Both the position numbers and the translations under genes were made by a program. Shown piece by piece: positions 1 through 6,270 of a DNA stretch of 7,883 nt. The DNA lies in assembly GCA_947575935.1 (NCBI GenBank), contig CANPPM010000125.1, positions 1-7,883 of the forward strand, in the 5' to 3' direction. Source of the stretch: an uncultured Butyricicoccus sp. (lineage in GTDB: Bacteria; Bacillota; Clostridia; Oscillospirales; Butyricicoccaceae). Each line of letters begins with the position of its first letter. The stretch's first letter is position 1. The notes under the pieces were generated by a model that saw only the letters and a program-made list of their open reading frames with translations, searched no databases and was not told the DNA's origin.

Positions 1-1
1 T

Positions 2-412
2 TCGATGAGCGTAATCCGTATCCTGTTGGTTATCACCATGGTTGGTTTCGTCCTGTTCTTCGTATTCCCCATGAACAGCGATTACTTCTGGGTCGCCATC
101 TTGCTGGTGGCAGCTTGCACCATTGGCTATGGGATGCAGGCTACCTGCTGGATTACGCCCATCTCCGAGATTAAAGTACCTATCGCATACCACGGCACTG
201 CAATCGGCGTTTACAACGCGATTGGCTGCATCTCTGACGCATTTATCTACGTGATTACCGGTATGTGGGTCGACAAGTACGGCGATATTACCGGCAACCG
301 GATTTCCTTCGCGTTTATTGGCGGCATGCTGATTTTGTGCATGGTGCTGACATTTGTAGAATCCCGCATGATTGCCAAGCGGCGCAATGCGCTGGGCGGC
401 GTGAAAGTCTAA
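2..412 (+). CDS. MFS transporter, C-terminal fragment (5' end outside window)
   Basis: This is the end of a Major Facilitator Superfamily permease. The frame is open to the left edge, so the gene starts upstream; the ATG at position 5 is only an internal methionine. The visible 136 residues hold about four hydrophobic segments (roughly residues 4-22, 27-48, 64-86 and 98-117 counted from that methionine), matching the last four membrane helices of a 12-helix carrier. The stretch GTAIGVYNAIGCISDAF followed by a short helix and the loop WVDKYGD is typical of the TM11 region of YihN-like and organic-anion MFS carriers, and the tail is short and basic. The substrate cannot be read from this part. 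It is the gene before the CaiA-like dehydrogenase, but a hairpin and a promoter lie between them, so it is probably a separate transcription unit. MFS membership is fairly sure; the subfamily is a guess. Confidence 0.85.
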   Translation, partial: SMSVIRILLVITMVGFVLFFVFPMNSDYFWVAILLVAACTIGYGMQATCWITPISEIKVPIAYHGTAIGVYNAIGCISDAFIYVITGMWVDKYGDITGNRISFAFIGGMLILCMVLTFVESRMIAKRRNALGGVKV

Positions 413-470
413 GGTCTGTTTGAAAATTGGAACCGGTCTGGGCGGCGGTCCTGGCGCCTTCATAACATTG

Positions 471-519
471 CAGGAATCCTTTGCAATAATTGGGGATTCC
501 TGCGCTGAGAGGGTTTTGT
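471..519 (+). terminator. Possible Rho-independent terminator after the MFS gene
   Basis: A perfect 9-bp inverted repeat, CAGGAATCC (471-479) and GGATTCCTG (494-502), encloses a 14-base loop that can fold further through CAA/TTG (484-486 with 490-492). A weak T-rich run TTTTGTTT begins about ten bases after the stem. The distance from stem to T-run is longer than ideal, so termination is likely but not certain. The position, 60 bases after the MFS stop and before a promoter, supports it. Confidence 0.5.
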
Positions 520-559
520 TTGGCAGCGGAGCTTCCCGCCTTTGGCCGCATTCCCGGTC

Positions 560-590
560 TTGAACAGCAAAAAAATCTTAATGCGATAAT
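560..590 (+). promoter_or_regulatory. Probable sigma-A promoter of the acyl-CoA dehydrogenase operon
   Basis: TTGAAC (560-565) and GATAAT (585-590) match the -35 and -10 boxes at 5 of 6 bases in the -10. The spacer is 19 bases, longer than optimal, but the -10 carries an upstream TG (582-583), the extended -10 element TGCGATAAT that tolerates weak spacing. Transcription would start near 597, giving a leader of under 20 bases that begins just before the ribosome binding site GGAGG (601-605). No clear operator palindrome was seen around it. Confidence 0.55.
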
Positions 591-614
591 TATTTTTAAC
601 GGAGGTTTATTATT

Positions 615-1751
615 ATGAATTTCAAATTTACAGAAGAGCAGGAACTGATGGTGCAGGCAATTGAAGAGGCGATGACCCGTGAGAATCTGGAACCGTATTT
701 TCAGGATTGTGACAAAAACCATGAGCATCCGGAGAAGTTCTGGGATATTCTGAAGGAATTAGGCTGCTTCAGCATGTTCCTGCCCGAAGAAGCGGGCGGC
801 GACGGCGAGGGCGCGGTTACGATGTTCCTCGTCATGGAAGCGCTGGGCCGCTGCGGCGCGCCGGTTTATCTGTTCTGGGATCACGTCAAGGCTGACGCGC
901 TGCTGGAAAATGGTACAAAGGAGCAGATCGACAAATTTATGCCGCTGTTCTTTGAGGGGCATCCGGCGTATGCACAGGGCTTCTCCGAGCCGACTGCGGG
1001 TACGGATCTCTCCAGCAATACCATCCTTACCACCTATACCCGCCGCAACGGCAAGGTTTACATCAACGGACATAAGCACTTTATTTCGGGCGCGCAGGGC
1101 AGCGATTATTGCCTGACCTTGTGCAAGAACAGCGACAATCCTGAGCAGCTGACCCTCTGGTTTGTGCCTACCAATGTTCCCGGCTGCAAAAAGGAGCCGA
1201 TGGAAAAGATGGGCCTCAATATGGAAAATGTCAACGACATCTGGTTCGACGAAGTGGAAATCGAAGAATCCGATATGTTCAGCTTTGAGGGCAACGGCCT
1301 GATGGCGACTTCAAAGGGCTTCGACTATGAGCGGCTGATTGACGCCTTTAATGCCTATGGACAGGCGCTGTGCGCCTATGAGGATGCCTGCCGTTATGCC
1401 AACCAGCGCGTCGCTTTCGGCAAGGAGATCGGCCGGCTCCAGCTCATTCAGAATCACATCATGCAGATGGCTATGCGCATTTATACCATGCGCGACCTGC
1501 TGCTGCATTTTGCATGGAACAAGGACAATGGCTGCCTGAAGCGTGAGGAAGCCTCCATCGCCAAACAGTATTGCTCTGAAGCGGCCAACGAGGTTGTCGA
1601 CCACGCAATGCAGGTTATGGCAGGGATTGGCTTCTGCGGCAGCCGCGTCAGCCGGATTTACCGCGACCTGCGCATTACCCGTATTTCGGGCGGCACCGGC
1701 GAAATCCAGACCTCGATTGCCAGCCGTCAGATTCTCAAGCGCTACCGCTAA
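615..1751 (+). CDS. CaiA-like acyl-CoA dehydrogenase (crotonobetainyl-CoA reductase type)
   Basis: This is a cytoplasmic FAD-dependent acyl-CoA dehydrogenase of 378 residues, the usual length. Domains in order are an N-terminal helical domain (about 1-115), a beta domain with the flavin/substrate motif FSEPTAGTDL (123-132) and NGHKHFISG (151-159), and a C-terminal helical domain with the QRVAFGK arginine motif (264-270) and QVMAGIGF (333-340). From memory it resembles E. coli CaiA throughout: EQE near the start, TEEQID-like and TTYTRRNGK segments, CAYEDACRYANQRV, and a terminus ending KRYR versus KQYR. The usual catalytic glutamate of the YEGT motif is glycine here (S358-G359-G360-T361). A glutamate at 239 in FDYER lies where isovaleryl-CoA dehydrogenase and CaiA-type enzymes carry theirs. 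The start is set by GGAGG nine bases upstream. It likely reduces or oxidises a CoA ester together with an electron-transfer flavoprotein not seen here. The true substrate is unknown; carnitine use is not shown, because no CaiB or CaiC is in the window. Confidence 0.88.
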   Translation: MNFKFTEEQELMVQAIEEAMTRENLEPYFQDCDKNHEHPEKFWDILKELGCFSMFLPEEAGGDGEGAVTMFLVMEALGRCGAPVYLFWDHVKADALLENGTKEQIDKFMPLFFEGHPAYAQGFSEPTAGTDLSSNTILTTYTRRNGKVYINGHKHFISGAQGSDYCLTLCKNSDNPEQLTLWFVPTNVPGCKKEPMEKMGLNMENVNDIWFDEVEIEESDMFSFEGNGLMATSKGFDYERLIDAFNAYGQALCAYEDACRYANQRVAFGKEIGRLQLIQNHIMQMAMRIYTMRDLLLHFAWNKDNGCLKREEASIAKQYCSEAANEVVDHAMQVMAGIGFCGSRVSRIYRDLRITRISGGTGEIQTSIASRQILKRYR

Positions 1752-1755
1752 TCTC

Positions 1756-1852
1756 CCGCGTTCCTCGCGGACGCGGTTCCATCCTTCTTTCTGCCGGGCG
1801 GGGGCTGCGGCTTTCCGTCCGGCATACTCTCAAGCCGGAAGATCCCCCGGCT
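1756..1852 (+). other. Intergenic hairpins between the two dehydrogenase genes
   Basis: The 136-base gap holds several short inverted repeats: CCGCG/CGCGG (1756-1760 with 1766-1770, loop TTCCT), GCCGG/CCGGC (1793-1797 with 1819-1823) and AGCCGG/CCGGCT (1833-1838 with 1847-1852). None is followed by a T-run, so they do not look like terminators. They may stabilise or process the mRNA between the cistrons. The AAAGGAG ribosome binding site at 1872-1878 follows, nine bases before the next ATG. Confidence 0.4.
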
Positions 1853-1887
1853 GCCGGAATGACGATATTTGAAAGGAGTCCCTTGTT

Positions 1888-3030
1888 ATGGATTTTAAAC
1901 TGAATGACGAGCAGCAGCTGCTGCAGACCATGTTTCGTGAATTTGTAGAAAAGGAAGTACGCCCCATTGCGGCTGAGCTGGACGAAAACGAGCGTTTTCC
2001 CGTCGAGCTGATCCCGAAAATGGGTGAAATCGGCTTGCTGGGCATCCCGATCCCCGAGGATCTGGGCGGCGTAGGTATGGGCAATGTTGAATATGTAATG
2101 GCAGTTGAGGAGGTCTCTAAGGCCTGTGCGAGCACCGGTGTGACGATTTCAGCGCATACCTCGTTGTGCTGCTGGCCGATTATGGTTTACGGTACCGACG
2201 AGCAGAAGGAAAAGTACCTACCGGAGCTTGCCGCCGGCGAAAAGCTGGGCGCCTTTGGACTGACCGAGCCCAATGCCGGCACTGACGCCGCTATGCAGCG
2301 CACCACTGCCGAGGATAAAGGCGACCATTTCCTGCTTAACGGCAGCAAGATCTTCATTACAAACGGTTCTTATGCGGATGTTTATGTGGTGTTTGCCATG
2401 ACCGATAAGTCGGCAGGCAACCGCGGTATCAGCGCGTTTATTCTGGAGAAGGGCATGGAGGGCTTTACCTTCGGCAGTAAAGAAAAGAAAATGGGTATCC
2501 GCGGCTCGGCGACTTACGAGCTGATTTTCAACAATGTCAAGGTGCCTAAGGAGAATCTGCTCGGCGAGCTGGGTAAGGGCTTTAAAGTAGCGATGTCTAC
2601 GTTGGACGGCGGTCGTATTGGTATTGCAGCGCAGGCGCTTGGTATTGCGCAGGGCGCGATTGATGAAACGGTTAAGTATACGAAGGAGCGCGTGCAGTTT
2701 GGCAAGAGCATAGCAGCTTTCCAAAATACGCAGTTTATGCTGGCCGAGATGCAGACGCGTGTCGATGCGGCACGCCTGCTGGTTTACCGTGCCGCTGCGC
2801 TGAAGGATGCAGGGGAACCGTACTCCTCAGCGGCTGCCATGGCCAAGCTGTTTGCATCCGAGGCGGCGCGTGATGTAACTTGCCGCGCGGTGCAGCTGTT
2901 TGGCGGTTACGGCTATACCCGCGATTACCCGGTCGAACGCATGATGCGTGACGCTAAGATCACGGAGATCTATGAGGGCACAAGCGAGGTGCAGAAGATG
3001 GTCATCGCCGCCCATATGGGGCTGAAATAA
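1888..3030 (+). CDS. Short-chain (butyryl-CoA-type) acyl-CoA dehydrogenase
   Basis: This 380-residue flavoenzyme closely follows clostridial butyryl-CoA dehydrogenase (Bcd) along its whole length, as far as memory allows. Motifs are intact: CASTG (80-84), ISAHTSL (87-93), LTEPNAGTD (125-133), NGSKIFITNG (151-160), LDGGRIGIAAQALG (239-252), ERVQFGK (267-273), and QLFGGYGYTRDYPVE (336-350). The catalytic base is the normal one, E363 in IYEGTSEVQ (361-369). Such enzymes interconvert a saturated acyl-CoA and its 2-enoyl-CoA in the cytoplasm, and in clostridia they often work with EtfAB in electron bifurcation. No etfA or etfB gene follows here, unlike the standard crt-bcd-etfBA-thl-hbd locus, so this is probably a dedicated paralogue acting in the same pathway as the preceding CaiA-like enzyme. 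The start has AAAGGAG nine bases upstream. Family assignment is very sure; whether butyryl-CoA is the main substrate is open, so I give no symbol. Confidence 0.93.
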   Translation: MDFKLNDEQQLLQTMFREFVEKEVRPIAAELDENERFPVELIPKMGEIGLLGIPIPEDLGGVGMGNVEYVMAVEEVSKACASTGVTISAHTSLCCWPIMVYGTDEQKEKYLPELAAGEKLGAFGLTEPNAGTDAAMQRTTAEDKGDHFLLNGSKIFITNGSYADVYVVFAMTDKSAGNRGISAFILEKGMEGFTFGSKEKKMGIRGSATYELIFNNVKVPKENLLGELGKGFKVAMSTLDGGRIGIAAQALGIAQGAIDETVKYTKERVQFGKSIAAFQNTQFMLAEMQTRVDAARLLVYRAAALKDAGEPYSSAAAMAKLFASEAARDVTCRAVQLFGGYGYTRDYPVERMMRDAKITEIYEGTSEVQKMVIAAHMGLK

Positions 3031-3083
3031 GGGCGCGTTTTTACTGTCTCCGGTCCAAGACCGGGCCGGCGGCGCATCTCAGA

Positions 3084-3130
3084 GCCCGTGTCCGCAGGCC
3101 TCCGCCTGTGGATACGGGCCCCTGTTTTAT
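3084..3130 (+). terminator. Strong 16-bp hairpin, terminator or attenuator
   Basis: Bases 3084-3099 pair with 3104-3119 over 16 consecutive positions, using two G-U pairs, around a CTCC loop. The stem is followed by CCTGTTTTAT, a short T-tract. A smaller stem CCGGTC/GACCGG with a CAA loop sits just before it (3050-3055 with 3059-3064). No promoter is evident between this hairpin and the next gene, so partial termination that lowers transporter expression relative to the dehydrogenases is more likely than a full stop. Confidence 0.6.
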
Positions 3131-3164
3131 GCGCACCTCTCGGCGAAAGAAAAGGAGAATTTTT

Positions 3165-3284
3165 ATGGGAGAGATCATTTTTTCGATCTGCATTGGGGGC
3201 TGTTTGGTGTTATCCGGCATTATTATGAATGTAGTGCTGGGACGGGAAGAAAAGGGCCTTGGCACAGGAAAGCGGTCTGAATAA
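3165..3284 (+). CDS. Small single-span membrane protein paired with the symporter
   Basis: A 39-residue ORF with an excellent AAAGGAG ribosome binding site (3151-3157) seven bases before its ATG. The protein begins MGEIIFSICIGG and has one hydrophobic segment at about residues 4-25, with small residues G11, G12, S17 and G18 that could pack against another helix. A charged, mostly basic tail follows (GREEKGLGTGKRSE, 26-39). It ends 39 bases before the sodium:solute symporter start and is in the same transcription unit. Tiny hydrophobic proteins encoded directly before SSS-family symporters are known in Firmicutes, and I recall the annotation name 'symporter small accessory protein', which I cannot verify here. 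By position and topology it probably assists assembly or activity of the symporter. It is short enough that most gene callers would miss it. Confidence 0.8.
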   Translation: MGEIIFSICIGGCLVLSGIIMNVVLGREEKGLGTGKRSE

Positions 3285-3323
3285 AAAGGTTGCGGAGGGT
3301 CAAGAGATAAGGAGGCGGGAACT

Positions 3324-4937
3324 ATGAATATTTTCCTGATTAGCGTGGTTGTCAGTATTTTGGTCTATATGGGAGTGGGCCTGTGGGCCGGTCGGTCGGT
3401 CAAAAATGTGAACGATTATTATGTCAGCGGACGTAACGCGCCTACCATCCTGATTTCCGGAACCCTGTTTGCGTCCATGCTTTCGGTCAACGGATTCATG
3501 GGGGATCAGGGATTTTGTTATACCGGTAATATCACCTCGCTGGTGCTCCTCAATGCGCTGTGCGCCTGCGGATACGTGGTGGGGCCGCTGTTGTTCGGGC
3601 GGTATCTGCGCCGTTCGGAATGCGCAACCATGCCCGAGTATTTTGGTGCGCGTTATCAGGATTTCCGCAACCGTCGGATTGCGGGGATCATCACTGTGGT
3701 CTCGATCACAGCCTATCTGCTGGCCTCCATCACCGGCGTGGGTATCCTGATGCAGGAGCTGAGCGGGCTTTCTTACGAGCTGTGCCTGCTGATCGCCTGG
3801 GCTTGTTTTACGGGATTTACCTTTTATTCGGGCTCCAAGGGCGTGATTCTGACCGATACGATGATGTTTTTGGTATTCCTGTTCGGCTCGGTTTTAGCGG
3901 GCATGTATATTTTCCAGGCGCAGGGCGGTATCGGGGATCTGCTGCAGAACCTGATGAATAACCCCAATATTCCGGAAAACCTGCTTGATTATCATGGGAA
4001 CATTCCCGGTACCGGCGCATCCGACGTTTTCGGCGCCATGATGTATGCGGTCACGATGGGGATCATTTGGCTGATCACGGTGGCAGTATCTCCCTGGCAG
4101 GCGGGCCGGAATTTGATGGCGAAAAGTGAGCATGTGACTTTCCGGGCGGGCGCTGTTGCGGCGGTGTGCACAGTGGTGTTTCTGCTGTACCTGAATCTTG
4201 CATCTGTGGCGGTGCTGAACCTGAACCCTGGTTTAGAGGATCCGCAGCGCGTGCTGATTTGGGCATCTTTCAATGCCATGCCAAAATTGGTTGGTACACT
4301 GATGTTGGCGGGGATCATGGCAGCAGGGCTGTCCTCTGCTTCGACGTTCCTATCGGTGATCGGTTTTTCGGTTACATCGGATATTTTTCCGGTGAAATTC
4401 CGGGATGAGCGGCAGCAGCTGCGTACCAGCCGGGGCATTATGTTGGTGGTTGGCGTGCTTGCGCTGGTTCTGTCCTATTTGGGGCTGGGCGGCGTACGCG
4501 TTATTTCATGGTTTGCGTCAACCATTATTGCAGCGAGCTGGGCGGTTCCCGGTATTGGCAGCGTAGTCAGCCGGAAGCTGTCGGCAACTGGGGCGCGCTG
4601 GTCGATGCTGGCGGGTTTTCTGGGCTTTTTGGTCCCCAAATGCCTGGTGGGCTTCCACATTGCGCCGTTTGACCGGCTGCTGATCAATTTTTTTGATCCG
4701 TTTTTTGTCGGGCTGTATTTAAGCTTGGTGTTTGCGGTCGTTGGATCCGTGCGACATCCGGTATCCCAAGGAGAAGCCGACTATCGTTCCCGCCTGCTGG
4801 TGCTGCCCATGAGTGAACGCGCCCCGGCCCAATACTGCCGGGACCGGGTATACGGATGGTGTATGGTTGCGGCGGGCGTGCTGACCAGCCTCTTTCTGCT
4901 GATTGGCTGGGCACTGCCTTATAACGGTCTGCTTTGA
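3324..4937 (+). CDS. Sodium:solute symporter (SSS family)
   Basis: A 537-residue inner-membrane Na+-coupled uptake carrier with about 13 hydrophobic helices, the normal size for the family. Recognisable SSS features are DYYVSGRN in the first loop (31-38), the TM1/TM2-side segment SGTLFASMLSVNGFMGDQG (45-63), TMPEYFGARY (102-111), a tryptophan/glutamine-bearing SPWQAGR (256-262), and the signature helix AGIMAAGLSSASTFLS (329-344). The hydroxyl residues there (S337, S338, S340, T341) sit where known relatives bind the Na2 sodium ion. The C-terminus carries an extra loop (about 474-509) before a final helix. The start is set by AAGGAGG (3309-3315) eight bases upstream. The small membrane protein before it and the dehydrogenases further up suggest it imports the acid or precursor that these enzymes process; this is inferred from context. 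PutP-, PanF- or acetate-type specificity cannot be told apart by eye. Confidence 0.92.
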   Translation: MNIFLISVVVSILVYMGVGLWAGRSVKNVNDYYVSGRNAPTILISGTLFASMLSVNGFMGDQGFCYTGNITSLVLLNALCACGYVVGPLLFGRYLRRSECATMPEYFGARYQDFRNRRIAGIITVVSITAYLLASITGVGILMQELSGLSYELCLLIAWACFTGFTFYSGSKGVILTDTMMFLVFLFGSVLAGMYIFQAQGGIGDLLQNLMNNPNIPENLLDYHGNIPGTGASDVFGAMMYAVTMGIIWLITVAVSPWQAGRNLMAKSEHVTFRAGAVAAVCTVVFLLYLNLASVAVLNLNPGLEDPQRVLIWASFNAMPKLVGTLMLAGIMAAGLSSASTFLSVIGFSVTSDIFPVKFRDERQQLRTSRGIMLVVGVLALVLSYLGLGGVRVISWFASTIIAASWAVPGIGSVVSRKLSATGARWSMLAGFLGFLVPKCLVGFHIAPFDRLLINFFDPFFVGLYLSLVFAVVGSVRHPVSQGEADYRSRLLVLPMSERAPAQYCRDRVYGWCMVAAGVLTSLFLLIGWALPYNGLL

Positions 4938-4965
4938 GCGGGCGTCGGCAGGAAAGGAGGAGCGC

Positions 4966-5586
4966 ATGCGCTACCTGAAAAGAGTGGATCCGCGGATTCT
5001 GCGGGGGCTGTGCACGATGGGCGGCATCTTGTTGTATGCGCTGGCGCTGGATTTGTTCCTCGTCGGGAACCATATTGCAGCAGGCGGTTTGTCCGGCATT
5101 GCGGTTGTGCTGCGGCAGTATCTCCCGCTAAGCGTCGGTTTGATGATTTACATTATGAACGTACCGAGTTTGTTCGCGGCGCTGCGTGTGTACGGAGGGA
5201 AATTTACGGTGTGGACCATTGTGGGGGCAACCATCTACTCGGGGATAACCGAGTTGTTTTCGGGCTGTCCCACCCTGACGCAGGATCCGCTGGCAGCAGC
5301 GGTTTTTGGTGGAGCGATTTATGGGGTCGGAATGGCGCTGCTGACCTTCGGAAATGGCTCGACCGGGGGGACCGATCTGCTGAGCCGGCTGTTTGTCAAA
5401 AAATTCCCTTCTATGAGCGTTGGAAAGATGTGTATTGTGATCGATGGCGCGGTTATCTTGCTGGCTATTTTGTCGTTTGGCAATGTAGAGGTCGGCTTGT
5501 ACGCCATCCTGACCATTTTCGTCTGCTCTTGTGTGTATTCTAGGCTTCAAACGGGGCTGCATCTGTCTGATTATCACCTCTCATGA
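4966..5586 (+). CDS. YitT-family membrane protein, frameshifted: N-terminal membrane part
   Basis: This reading frame encodes the membrane half of a YitT/DUF161 protein. The 206 residues include the two family signatures: NHIAAGGLSGIAVVLRQYLP (35-54) and GNGSTGGTDLLSRLF (129-143), the latter followed by SVGK and the IDGAVILLAI helix. About five membrane segments are visible. The start at 4966 is chosen because AAAGGAGG (4953-4960) lies five bases before it; an in-frame ATG at 4903 would overlap the symporter gene and lacks a binding site. After V190-Y191 the frame leaves family resemblance, ending in an unrelated tail, while the missing DUF2179 domain appears in the +1 frame from about 5540. 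The normal protein is roughly 280-290 residues. The gene follows the symporter by 28 bases and is probably cotranscribed. Function of YitT proteins is poorly defined; export or transport has been proposed. This copy is likely broken unless the shift is a sequencing error. Confidence 0.85.
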   Translation: MRYLKRVDPRILRGLCTMGGILLYALALDLFLVGNHIAAGGLSGIAVVLRQYLPLSVGLMIYIMNVPSLFAALRVYGGKFTVWTIVGATIYSGITELFSGCPTLTQDPLAAAVFGGAIYGVGMALLTFGNGSTGGTDLLSRLFVKKFPSMSVGKMCIVIDGAVILLAILSFGNVEVGLYAILTIFVCSCVYSRLQTGLHLSDYHLS

Positions 5587-5833
5587 TGCGCAGGAGGTTG
5601 CGGCGCCGCTGATGCAGGCGCTGCAGCGGGGCGTGACGCGACTGAGCGGTACCGGGATGTATGCAGGGCGTGAACGCAGCGTTCTGCTGGTTGCGGTACG
5701 GCAGCAGGAGGTGCCGCGGGTAAAAATGTTGCTGCAGAGCCTGGACGAGGAAGCGTTTGTGATGCTTTTGGGTGCAAACGAGATCATTGGGGGGAATTTT
5801 AACGTTCATATTTTCCCGGGGCTCCGTCCGTAA
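5531..5833 (+). pseudogene. Displaced DUF2179 C-terminal domain of the YitT-family gene
   Basis: This is the missing cytoplasmic end of the preceding YitT gene, in the +1 frame relative to it. The frame is open from 5513, and family-like sequence begins about 5540 with LGFKRG, then an IIT strand, AQEVAAPLMQALQRGVTRLSG, a GMYAGRE turn, SVLLVAVRQQEVPRVK and AFVMLLGANEIIGGNF, the expected DUF2179 order (RGVT, G-Y, VLLVxV, EV, and a C-terminal E-hydrophobic-x-G-x-F). The GTG at 5531 has no ribosome binding site, and the two frames overlap by some 70 bases, so independent translation is unlikely. The domain is intact apart from the break, which argues for a recent lesion, an assembly error, or, less likely, recoding. 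DUF2179 is thought to be a small regulatory or ligand-binding domain; its role is not established. Confidence 0.8.
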
Positions 5834-5844
5834 AGCGCCCCCTT

Positions 5845-5874
5845 CAGAGGCCCCGGCGGATGCTGGGGCCTCTG
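5845..5874 (+). terminator. GC-rich hairpin at the end of the operon
   Basis: CAGAGGCCCC (5845-5854) pairs perfectly with GGGGCCTCTG (5865-5874), and the stem can extend three more pairs inward (one G-U) to a GGAT loop. It lies 12 bases after the DUF2179 stop. There is no T-run on either strand, so it is a non-canonical terminator at best; it may instead mark the mRNA 3' end or slow polymerase. Confidence 0.5.
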
Positions 5875-6156
5875 CGTGTGAAAAGAGATGCGTTGCTTCT
5901 TGATTTGAGCAGGCGCTGCTGTGTACTGCGCCTCGGTAAATTGATGCCGTCAGGCTGTTTCAGGCTTGCGCGTGTGTTTCATGGACACGCCGCGGGAGAA
6001 AGGGCTGTAACTCTTTTTGTGGATGGGAAACCTCGGCGGGCGCTTTTTGACGGTCTAAGGCTGCGGCGGTTGCTGGGGAAGGACCTGGTTTCCCTTTTGA
6101 GAAGCTTTGGCAGTGCGGCGGCTTTTCTTTGGCGGCGGACATTTTCTATCGCTTTC
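5875..6156. other. Gene-free stretch before the LacI-family gene
   Basis: No convincing gene is seen here on either strand. The forward frame that runs into the regulator from 5860 and the overlapping reverse frames are arginine- and proline-rich with no domain I recognise, no good ribosome binding site, and a promoter inside. Short features include a GCGTGT/ACACGC inverted repeat (5970-5975 with 5985-5990) and a direct repeat CAGGCT (5951-5956 and 5961-5966). It may be remnant or leader DNA. Confidence 0.45.
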
Positions 6157-6185
6157 TTGACTTTTCTCCCCATTTCTGCTATGAT
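6157..6185 (+). promoter_or_regulatory. Promoter of the LacI-family regulator gene
   Basis: TTGACT (6157-6162) and TATGAT (6180-6185) are separated by exactly 17 bases, each one mismatch from the sigma-A consensus. Transcription should start near 6192, giving a leader of about 80 bases. Its position inside the upstream-extended reading frame is the main reason to reject a start before 6192. No symmetrical operator that would show autoregulation was recognised near it. Confidence 0.8.
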
Positions 6186-6270
6186 ATTCGAGCAGGAAGA
6201 CAGGAAGGGAGCACAGAAACGCCAACCTGTAATTGAAATTGCCCCTCCGGGCAGAATGGAGATCAAATCG

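Noticed and set aside
575..600. LacI-type operator overlapping the operon promoter (TTAATGCGATAATT)
   Set aside because: The symmetry around the central CG is too poor to call an operator; it is explained by the extended -10 element.
315..728. 137-residue minus-strand frame across the MFS end and first dehydrogenase start
   Set aside because: It overlaps two supported genes and the promoter region and has no recognisable content.
4903..4965. Earlier ATG for the YitT gene overlapping the symporter
   Set aside because: No ribosome binding site and no family likeness, while 4966 has AAAGGAGG five bases upstream.
5010..5543. 177-residue forward frame inside the YitT gene
   Set aside because: It is a shifted frame of a gene with clear YitT motifs and has no domain or binding site of its own.
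5520..5560. Programmed ribosomal frameshift in the YitT gene
   Set aside because: No slippery heptamer or suitable pseudoknot is visible, and the family has a continuous frame; mutation or sequence error is simpler.
5860..6270. N-terminal extension of the LacI-family gene
   Set aside because: LacI proteins begin with the helix-turn-helix within about ten residues; a near-consensus promoter and a binding site support the 6271 start.
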